Shown here: positions 1 to 4,199 of the stretch, in pieces | How the letters are laid out: the number at the start of each line of letters is the position of its first letter | Position numbering within the stretch: position 1 is the first letter of the stretch | NCBI GenBank assembly: GCA_003554565.1 | Contig: PWGR01000159.1 | Location: 1 to 11,083, forward strand | Source: Clostridia bacterium | Lineage (GTDB): Bacteria > Bacillota > Sulfobacillia > SLMV01 | DNA: 11,083 bases | Direction of reading: 5' to 3' | Notes under the pieces: model-generated | Database searches by the model: none | Told to the model about the DNA's origin: nothing | Seen by the model: only the letters and a program-made list of their open reading frames with translations | Translations under genes and position numbers: made by a program

Positions 1-171
1 ACGGGTTCAATTGGTTTGCCCGAGGGTGTTGAGATGGTGATGCCGGGTGACAACGTTCAGATGCACGTTGAGTTGATCACACCGATAGCGATAGAGGAGG
101 GTGTTCGATTCGCCATTCGTGAGGGCGGTCGGACCGGCGGCGCGGGCGTCGTCACTTCCATCATCGAGTGA
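1..171 (+). CDS. tuf: Elongation factor Tu, C-terminal fragment (5' end outside window)
   Basis: The first 56 codons in frame 1 encode the C-terminal end of EF-Tu, the GTPase that delivers aminoacyl-tRNA to the ribosome. The fragment includes LPEGVEMVMPGDNV, VELITPIAIEEG and RFAIREGGRT, all hallmarks of the last beta-barrel domain (domain 3), and ends IIE before TGA at 169-171. The start and the GTPase domain lie upstream of the window, so nothing can be said about its own promoter. One residue is odd: the near-invariant GRTVGAG reads GRTGGAG here, a Val-to-Gly change caused by a GGC codon. The next gene, rpmG, follows after 77 bases that contain a promoter and no convincing terminator, so tuf transcription may read through into rpmG. 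Identification is secure despite the truncation. Confidence 0.97.
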   Translation, partial: TGSIGLPEGVEMVMPGDNVQMHVELITPIAIEEGVRFAIREGGRTGGAGVVTSIIE

Positions 172-178
172 GGCAATT

Positions 179-207
179 TTGACACCCAGGAAGTGCTGTG
201 ATAGACT
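179..207 (+). promoter_or_regulatory. Promoter P1 upstream of rpmG (TTGACA, 17-bp spacer, extended -10)
   Basis: A perfect -35 hexamer TTGACA lies at 179-184, followed by a 17-base spacer and TAGACT at 202-207, which matches the -10 consensus at four of six positions. A TG at 199-200 makes it an extended -10. Transcription would start near 214, giving a leader of about 35 bases before rpmG. It sits directly after the tuf stop, so it probably drives rpmG, tRNA-Trp, secE and nusG. This is a sequence match only; no start site is known. Confidence 0.65.
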
Positions 208-248
208 TCACGGAGTCATCGTAAAGCTTTGGGAAGAGGGTGGTGTTA

Positions 249-398
249 TTGCGGGTCATAGTTACCCTGGAATGCACCGAATGCAACAACAGGAACTACA
301 CCACCACTAAGAACCGGCAGAATACGAGTGGTCGGCTGGAACTGAGGAAGTACTGCAGGCGTTGCCGGGCGCATACGACTCACCGCGAAACGCGATGA
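249..398 (+). CDS. rpmG: 50S ribosomal protein L33, zinc-ribbon form
   Basis: Encodes a 49-residue protein beginning MRVIVTLECTEC and ending THRETR, the usual length and ends for L33, a small protein of the large ribosomal subunit near the E site. Cysteines at residues 9 and 12 (CTEC) and 36 and 39 (CRRC) form the zinc-ribbon pairs of the C+ type of L33. The family motif NYTTTKNR is present at residues 15-22. The start is chosen as TTG at 249 because it gives the normal MRV N-terminus and lies six bases after a GAGGGTGG ribosome binding site. In-frame GTG codons at 240 and 243 would overlap that site and add two or three residues. The gene stands between tuf and tRNA-Trp, as in many bacteria, and is probably transcribed from P1. 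Confidence 0.95.
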   Translation: MRVIVTLECTECNNRNYTTTKNRQNTSGRLELRKYCRRCRAHTTHRETR

Positions 399-462
399 GT
401 TGTATGATTGTTGCTTCGAGGCGCGCGGCGTAGTAAGATAGGGGAAGATAAGAGGCACACGC

Positions 463-539
463 AGGCCCGTAGCTCTAACTGGCAGAGCAGCGGACTCCAA
501 ATCCGCGGGATGGGGGTTCGAATCCCTCCGGGCCTGCCA
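463..539 (+). tRNA. tRNA-Trp (anticodon CCA)
   Basis: A full cloverleaf can be folded by eye. The acceptor stem is AGGCCCG with CGGGCCT, perfectly paired. The D stem is GCTC/GAGC, and the anticodon stem GCGGA/TCCGC encloses loop CTCCAAA with anticodon CCA (tryptophan). The T stem GGGGG/CCCTC has one G-U pair around TTCGAAT. The discriminator base is G at 536, and the 3' CCA is encoded in the DNA (537-539). It lies between rpmG and secE, a common position for this tRNA, and is likely cut from the same transcript. A weak promoter-like pair (TTGCTT at 411, TAAGAT at 434, 17-base spacer) lies upstream but is not convincing. Confidence 0.98.
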
Positions 540-581
540 TACCTCCGCTTTCGCCCGTCGCGCAAGCCACCTTTATTCATT

Positions 582-590
582 GGGAGTGAG
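582..590 (+). promoter_or_regulatory. Ribosome binding site that fixes the secE start
   Basis: GGGAGTGAG lies eight bases (counted from GGGAG) before TTG at 595. The longer reading frame open from TTG at 580 would overlap this site, so 595 is preferred as the secE start. Confidence 0.6.
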
Positions 591-594
591 TTCC

Positions 595-786
595 TTGAAC
601 GTGTTGCGTAGGTATTGGCGTTTTTTACGTGAAGTTCGTGCCGAGCTGAAGAAAGTGGTCTGGCCAGATGCAGACAAGACCACGACGTACACCGGAGTCG
701 TTCTCTTCTCCGTGGCGCTGGTCGCTGCCATCATATGGGTGGCAGACACACTCAGCACTGCAGGCATTCGGCTCATTATTACCTGA
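595..786 (+). CDS. secE: Preprotein translocase subunit SecE
   Basis: Encodes a 63-residue single-span SecE, the small clamp-like subunit of the SecYEG protein-conducting channel in the cytoplasmic membrane. The N-terminal amphipathic part (residues 4-22) is rich in Arg and Lys and ends in the family signature ELKKVVWP at residues 17-24. One hydrophobic membrane segment follows at about residues 33-50, then a short tail. This is the short, one-helix form seen in most bacteria, unlike the three-helix SecE of enterobacteria. TTG at 595 is taken as start because of the GGGAGTGAG site upstream; GTG at 601 is an alternative. It is placed directly before nusG, the most conserved pairing in this cluster, 55 bases after tRNA-Trp. 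Identification rests on the ELKKVVWP motif, size, membrane segment and neighbours. Confidence 0.95.
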   Translation: MNVLRRYWRFLREVRAELKKVVWPDADKTTTYTGVVLFSVALVAAIIWVADTLSTAGIRLIIT

Positions 787-798
787 TCTGATGGGAGG

Positions 799-826
799 TG
801 AGAGATCTCCGGTTGGAGATCTCACA
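799..826 (+). repeat. Inverted repeat (hairpin) in the secE-nusG gap
   Basis: GAGATCTCC at 802-810 and GGAGATCTC at 815-823 are perfect reverse complements separated by GGTT. Beyond an A-A mismatch the pairing extends by two pairs (T799-A826, G800-C825). The arms also repeat GAGATCTC as a direct repeat. No T-run follows, so it is not an intrinsic terminator. It touches the nusG Shine-Dalgarno (826-830) and overlaps a second SD-like GGGAGGTGAG (793-802), so it could affect nusG translation, act as an RNA-processing site, or be a protein-binding palindrome. Confidence 0.8.
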
Positions 827-830
827 GGAG
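826..830 (+). promoter_or_regulatory. Ribosome binding site for nusG
   Basis: AGGAG lies six bases before GTG at 837 but directly abuts ATG at 831, which favours 837 as the nusG start. A stronger SD-like sequence, GGGAGGTGAG at 793-802, has no start codon at normal distance; the nearest in-frame one is TTG at 813. The start is therefore less certain than for neighbouring genes. Confidence 0.55.
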
Positions 831-836
831 ATGACA

Positions 837-1460
837 GTGCCCGATGACCTGAGTGACGAGGGTAAGATGGAAGAGGAGCCGGGCTCCGAAGAAGCTGCGC
901 CTGTCGAGGAGAGGCCGGAAATGGATCCCACCGATACCCGCGGTGAGTGGTATGTGGTGCACGCCTACTCCGGTCAGGAGCAGTCCATCAAACGCCGAAT
1001 GGAGAAGCGGATTGAGTCCATGGGCATGGAGGACTACGTGTACGAAGTGGTCGTGCCCACGGATGAACACATCCAGGTGAAAAACGGCAAGAAGACCACT
1101 GTGAAGGAGCGGGTTTTCCCCGGCTACATCCTGGTGCGTATGGAGCTGACTGACGAATCATGGCACGCGGTGCGTAATACCCCGGGGGTAACCGGCTTCG
1201 TCAGCTCTGGAACGACCGCCGTACCTCTGCAGCCCGAGGAAGTGGACAGAATACGCAACCGGATGGCTCAGGAGAAGCCCATGCCCAAGATTGACGTCGA
1301 GGTGGGCGAAAATGTCCGCGTAACTTCCGGTCCGTTCGATGGATTTGTGGGGACCGTGCGCGAGATCGACGTCAAGCAGGGTAAGCTGCATGTCATGGTA
1401 AATATGTTCGGCCGGGAGACCCCGGTAGAGCTCGATTTTACGCAGGTAGAAAAGATGTAG
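837..1460 (+). CDS. nusG: Transcription termination/antitermination factor NusG
   Basis: Encodes a 207-residue NusG, the universal elongation factor that binds the RNA polymerase clamp and links polymerase to Rho or the ribosome. The NGN domain starts at WYVVHAYSGQE (about residue 38) and includes the family stretch VFPGYILVRM. The C-terminal KOW domain begins near residue 156 and carries GPFDGFVGTV, NMFGRETPVEL and a final FTQVEKM, all typical. The first ~37 residues are an acidic, Pro/Glu-rich extension absent from short NusG proteins such as that of E. coli. GTG at 837 is chosen by the AGGAG site six bases upstream; in-frame ATG 831, TTG 813 and GTG 798 would add 2, 8 or 13 residues. It lies 50 bases after secE, with a strong hairpin in the gap. 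Confidence 0.97.
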   Translation: MPDDLSDEGKMEEEPGSEEAAPVEERPEMDPTDTRGEWYVVHAYSGQEQSIKRRMEKRIESMGMEDYVYEVVVPTDEHIQVKNGKKTTVKERVFPGYILVRMELTDESWHAVRNTPGVTGFVSSGTTAVPLQPEEVDRIRNRMAQEKPMPKIDVEVGENVRVTSGPFDGFVGTVREIDVKQGKLHVMVNMFGRETPVELDFTQVEKM

Positions 1461-1493
1461 TCTGACGGCTACGGCGCGCAGGGAGGTTTCCAA

Positions 1494-1922
1494 GTGGCGA
1501 AAAAAGTCATAGGAGCAATCAAACTGCAGATTCCGGCGGGTCAGGCGTCGCCCGCCCCCCCGGTGGGGCCGGCCCTGGGGCAGCACGGTGTAGATATTAT
1601 GGCGTTTGTCAAGGAGTTCAATGCCCGCACGGCGGACGAGGGCGGTATGATCATTCCGGTGGAGATCACCGTATACGCCGATCGCTCATTCGAATTTACG
1701 ACCAAGACTCCCCCGGCGGCAGTGCTTCTGAAGAGTGCAGCCGGCATAGACACTGCGGCGGGCAACCCCCTGGAGGAGAAGGTCGGAACCGTGACCAGGG
1801 ACCAGGTTCGCGAGATTGCTGAAACCAAGATGGTCGATCTGAACACTACGTCCATCGATTCCGCCATGCGAATGGTTGAGGGCACCGCACGCAGTATGGG
1901 CATTGAAGTTGTCGGTGAATAA
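1494..1922 (+). CDS. rplK: 50S ribosomal protein L11
   Basis: Encodes a 142-residue L11, of normal family length. L11 binds the GTPase-associated region of 23S rRNA at the base of the L12 stalk. The N-terminal domain shows IPAGQASPAPPVGPALGQHG (residues 13-32), with the proline helix that forms the thiostrepton-binding face, followed by IMAFVKEFN. The C-terminal RNA-binding domain contains TKTPPAAVLLKSAAG and ends SMGIEVVGE, as expected. The start is GTG at 1494, seven bases after GGGAGG (1481-1486). The gap from nusG is 33 bases with no promoter or terminator that I can see, so it is likely co-transcribed with nusG. I see no clear L1-type operator in this short gap. Confidence 0.98.
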   Translation: MAKKVIGAIKLQIPAGQASPAPPVGPALGQHGVDIMAFVKEFNARTADEGGMIIPVEITVYADRSFEFTTKTPPAAVLLKSAAGIDTAAGNPLEEKVGTVTRDQVREIAETKMVDLNTTSIDSAMRMVEGTARSMGIEVVGE

Positions 1923-1984
1923 CGAGTCGATTATGAACTCTGTGGGAGGATAGTTTTCCGTTCGTACCACTAGGAGGAGATAAA

Positions 1985-2683
1985 ATGGCGAAGAGAAGCA
2001 GAGCTTATTTGGAATCCAGGGGAAAAGTCGACCGCGAGCGACTCTATCAGCCGGAAGAGGCTGTGGAGCTGGCCATAGAGGCGTCACACGCCAACTTTGA
2101 TGAGACGGTGGAGTGTCACGTCCGGCTGGGCGTCGACCCCAGGCATGCGGATCAGATCGTGCGGGGATCACTGGTGCTGCCCCACGGCACCGGGCAGGAA
2201 GTCACGGTACTGGTATTCGCCAAGGGAGATAAGGCCAGGGAGGCCGAGGACGCAGGTGCCGACTACGTCGGCGCCGAGGACCTTGCAGAGAAAATAGAGG
2301 ACGGCTGGTTGGACTTCGATGTTGCCATTGCCGCCCCCGATATGATGCCGGTCGTCGGGAAACTGGGCCGCATCCTGGGGCCGCGTGGGATGATGCCCAA
2401 CCCGAAGTCGGGCACGGTTGCTGAGGACGTTGGGCAGGCAGTTGACGAGGTGAAGGCCGGCAAGGTGGAGTACCGAACCGACCGCCAGGGAAATATACAC
2501 GTTCCCATGGGCAAGAAGTCCTTCTCTTCGGAACAGCTGCTTGAAAACCTCCGTGCCCTGATTGAAGAACTGGTCCGGGCTCGCCCGCCAGGCGCGCGGG
2601 GAAGGTACGTGTTGAACGTTACGCTTGCCACCACCATGGGCCCGGGAGTCAAGGTGAACCCGCAGACGCTGATTCCGGGTTGA
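1985..2683 (+). CDS. rplA: 50S ribosomal protein L1
   Basis: Encodes a 232-residue L1, the protein of the mobile L1 stalk that helps release deacylated tRNA from the E site. Diagnostic stretches are LPHGTG, VFAKGDKA, GWLDFDVAIA, the signature GRILGPRGMMPNPKSGTV, and GKVEYRTDRQGNIHVPMGK. The protein closes with TMGPGVKVNPQTLIPG. ATG at 1985 lies seven bases after a perfect AGGAGG (1972-1977), so the start is firm. It follows rplK by 62 bases; the pair is the standard L11 operon order. In other bacteria L1 represses this operon by binding its mRNA, but no such site was recognised here. Confidence 0.98.
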   Translation: MAKRSRAYLESRGKVDRERLYQPEEAVELAIEASHANFDETVECHVRLGVDPRHADQIVRGSLVLPHGTGQEVTVLVFAKGDKAREAEDAGADYVGAEDLAEKIEDGWLDFDVAIAAPDMMPVVGKLGRILGPRGMMPNPKSGTVAEDVGQAVDEVKAGKVEYRTDRQGNIHVPMGKKSFSSEQLLENLRALIEELVRARPPGARGRYVLNVTLATTMGPGVKVNPQTLIPG

Positions 2684-2710
2684 TAATCGCGGCGTGTTAT
2701 TGTAGTGTGT

Positions 2711-2719
2711 TGTTATGAT
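2711..2719 (+). promoter_or_regulatory. Promoter P2 for rplJ-rplL (extended -10 only)
   Basis: TGTTATGAT contains an extended -10: TG at 2711-2712 and TATGAT at 2714-2719, five of six matches to consensus. No good -35 is found at 15-18 bases upstream; TTGATA at 2680-2685 is too far away. Transcription would start near 2726, just ahead of the L10 leader fold, which supports a real promoter here. Confidence 0.5.
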
Positions 2720-2740
2720 TTCACAGCAGAATAGTCGCCC

Positions 2741-2801
2741 CAGACAGTAGGTGCGGGTGCGCATAATGATGTCCCGAGGGGGATGTCGCCTACCGAGGCA
2801 G
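2741..2801 (+). ncRNA. Ribosomal protein L10 leader (rplJ autoregulatory RNA)
   Basis: The sequence AGACAGTAGGTGCG at 2742-2755 and CCTACCGAGG at 2789-2798 match what I recall of the L10 leader motif found before rplJ in many Gram-positive bacteria, where L10 (with L12) binds its own mRNA. GTAGG (2747-2751) pairs with CCTAC (2789-2793) to close a junction holding two small hairpins: TGCG/CGCA (2752-2755 with 2760-2763) and TCCC/GGGA (2772-2775 with 2780-2783). It lies 133 bases before the rplJ start and directly upstream of a terminator. The call rests on position, motif and hand folding. Confidence 0.8.
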
Positions 2802-2846
2802 CGTGCAGGGGCCCGAATTGGCCCCGACGAAAAGTGTGCTCTTGTG

Positions 2847-2879
2847 GCCCACTGTCTCGGCAGCGGGCTTTTTCCTTTT
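2847..2879 (+). terminator. Intrinsic terminator/attenuator in the rplJ leader
   Basis: GCCCACTG (2847-2854) pairs with CAGCGGGC (2861-2868), with one A-C mismatch, around loop TCTCGG, and is followed by TTTTTCCTTTT. It lies upstream of rplJ inside the leader, so it is an attenuator rather than an end-of-operon terminator. Its 5' part can instead pair with CCGAGGCAG at 2793-2801 (nine pairs, one G-U), giving a candidate antiterminator that competes with it. Confidence 0.75.
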
Positions 2880-2933
2880 CTGTCATGTGCGGGCGATATG
2901 CACTGCGGATGGAGCGGAGGTGATGACGCCCGA

Positions 2934-3452
2934 ATGGTACGACCAGAGAAGATCAAGGAAGTAGAACGATTGACGCTCATGCTGCAGGATGCCTCATCCG
3001 TGGTTTTGGTGGACTTCCGCGGCCTCAATGTGCAGAAGGCGCAGGAACTGCGGGAGGAATGCCGCGAGAATGAGGTGCAATACCGTGTGGTCAAGAACAC
3101 GCTCCTGGGCAGGGCCCTGGATGAGGTGGGAATTGCCCTGGATGATGGCATGCTGGAAGGCCCCACTGCCCTGGCCCTCTCCTATGATGATCCGGTGGCG
3201 CCCGCGCAGAGGATCAAATCTTTCGCCAAGGAACATGGGGTGCTGGAGATCAAGGGTGGGATCTCCGACGGAGAGATGCTCAATAGTGAGGAGGTCCGAC
3301 AGCTGGCTGACCTGCCGTCACGTGAGGAACTGCTCGCCAAGATTGCCCACTGCTTCGCGGCTCCGATGACACGGGTGGCGCAGGTACTGCAGGCACCGAT
3401 GCGCGACCTCAGCCTGGTGACCTCACAGGTAAAGGAGAAGAAGGCCGGCTGA
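2934..3452 (+). CDS. rplJ: 50S ribosomal protein L10
   Basis: Encodes a 172-residue L10, which anchors the L7/L12 dimers to the ribosome stalk base. The N-terminal rRNA-binding domain shows VVLVDFRGLNVQKAQELR and YRVVKNTLLGRAL, both typical. The C-terminal part from about residue 125 (LPSREELLAKIA onward) includes the long helix that holds L12. ATG at 2934 is the start: it gives the usual MVRPEKIKEVE opening and follows GGAGGTGA (2916-2923), although the spacing of 13 bases from GGAGG is longer than at neighbouring genes. An in-frame ATG at 2898 lacks such a site, and ATG at 2923 is out of frame. It is preceded by an L10 leader and attenuator, so control by its own product is likely. rplL follows after 50 bases. 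Confidence 0.97.
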   Translation: MVRPEKIKEVERLTLMLQDASSVVLVDFRGLNVQKAQELREECRENEVQYRVVKNTLLGRALDEVGIALDDGMLEGPTALALSYDDPVAPAQRIKSFAKEHGVLEIKGGISDGEMLNSEEVRQLADLPSREELLAKIAHCFAAPMTRVAQVLQAPMRDLSLVTSQVKEKKAG

Positions 3453-3502
3453 TTGCCCTGGATGCTGCTTTGCTTTTACTTACTTTTAAGGAGTGAGAAT
3501 AG

Positions 3503-3898
3503 ATGTCCGAAAAGGTAGAACAGATACTCGAGATCGTCCGAGATATGAAGGTGACGGAGCTGGCGGAACTGGTGTCCGCCTTCGAAGAGGAGTTTGATGT
3601 CTCGGCTTCTGCGGCCGTGGCAGCTGTTCCCGCAGCCGGAGCAGCAGCAGAAGGTGCCGAAGATGAAGCCGAGGAGAAGACCGAATTTGATGCAGTTCTC
3701 ACTGACCATGGGGACAAGAAGATCCCCGTCATCAAGGTGGTCCGTGAGATCACCGGCCTCGGTCTCAAGGAAGCCAAGGCCCTGGTTGATAAGGCTGCGG
3801 AAGAGGGCAGCCCCATCAAGGAAGATGTCCCGGAGGAAGAAGCGGAAGATATCAAGAGCCAGCTGGAGGAAGCCGGGGCCACAGTCGAAGTTCGCTGA
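3503..3898 (+). CDS. rplL: 50S ribosomal protein L7/L12
   Basis: Encodes a 131-residue L7/L12, the multicopy stalk protein that recruits translation GTPases. The N-terminal dimerisation helices (residues 1-32) are followed by an Ala/Glu-rich flexible hinge (about 33-57). The C-terminal factor-binding domain carries EKTEFDAVL, KVVREITGLGLKEAKALVD and LEEAGATVEVR. The protein is somewhat longer than the ~120 residues of E. coli, partly from the hinge and partly from about three extra residues after KALVD (residues 97-103), where most relatives have a compact GAPKPVKEGV-like turn. ATG at 3503 lies nine bases after AAGGAG (3488-3493). It is co-transcribed with rplJ, with no terminator in the 50-base gap. 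Confidence 0.98.
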   Translation: MSEKVEQILEIVRDMKVTELAELVSAFEEEFDVSASAAVAAVPAAGAAAEGAEDEAEEKTEFDAVLTDHGDKKIPVIKVVREITGLGLKEAKALVDKAAEEGSPIKEDVPEEEAEDIKSQLEEAGATVEVR

Positions 3899-3905
3899 TG
3901 TTGAG

Positions 3906-3960
3906 GAGGCGAGGGAAGAGCCCGCTGTATGCAGAAGGTGCTTTCCTCGCCCTCGTATTT
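3906..3960 (+). terminator. Long bulged hairpin after rplL (attenuator or RNA-processing site)
   Basis: GAGGCGAGGGAAG (3906-3918) pairs with 3941-3954 to give 13 base pairs with one bulged C (3950) and one G-U, around a 22-base loop. Only a weak T-run (TATTT, 3956-3960) follows. It begins 7 bases after the rplL stop. In E. coli the equivalent gap holds a partial terminator and an RNase III site, so reduced readthrough or processing between ribosomal and polymerase genes is a reasonable guess. The weak T-run argues against an efficient terminator. Confidence 0.5.
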
Positions 3961-3968
3961 CCCGGCCC

Positions 3969-3997
3969 TTGACCTGCTGAGAGTGTTGTGGTAACAT
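3969..3997 (+). promoter_or_regulatory. Promoter P3 upstream of rpoB (TTGACC, 17-bp spacer, extended -10)
   Basis: TTGACC at 3969-3974 (five of six) and TAACAT at 3992-3997 (four of six) are separated by 17 bases, with TG at 3989-3990 forming an extended -10. The build is the same as P1. A start near 4004 would leave a leader of about 195 bases before rpoB. It lies just after the rplL hairpin, as would suit separate control of the polymerase genes. Confidence 0.6.
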
Positions 3998-4199
3998 ACA
4001 AGATTGCTGTTAGCTTCATAATTTGAAAGGCGGGCTCGATTGCAAGAATCGCCAGGGCGCATAATTGCTGCCATTTTTGGTGATACTGAATTGACACGAT
4101 ACATGATGTTAATGGGAACCTAAATTGGAGTCACAGGCAGATGGACTCTTATGGGGTTCTTTTAGTGTTTCATGCCACCCGAAAAGGAGTGAAGACTGC
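3998..4199 (+). other. Long untranslated leader of rpoB
   Basis: This completes the 301 bases without a gene between rplL and rpoB (3899-4199). It holds a weak hairpin, CGATT/AATCG (4037-4041 with 4047-4051), and a bulged stem, GGCGC/GCTGCC (4056-4060 with 4067-4072), followed by ATTTTT. A TTGACA at 4091-4096 has no -10 at usable distance. The rpoB ribosome binding site AAAAGGAG is at 4182-4189. No known leader RNA class was recognised. Confidence 0.5.

Noticed and set aside
411..439. Promoter just upstream of tRNA-Trp
   Set aside because: The TTGCTT/TAAGAT pair has good 17-base spacing but only three and four matches; too weak to annotate.
1923..1984. Regulatory element or small gene between rplK and rplA
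   Set aside because: The 62 bases contain a second SD-like GGGAGGA but no start codon with an open frame, no stable hairpin and no promoter pair.
2168..3166. Open frame on the - strand (332 codons) across rplA-rplJ
   Set aside because: It crosses two real genes and the L10 leader, and its composition reads like the reverse of coding sequence.
4091..4096. Perfect TTGACA in the rpoB leader as a second promoter
   Set aside because: No -10-like hexamer lies 15-19 bases downstream; candidates sit at 11-13 or 24 bases.
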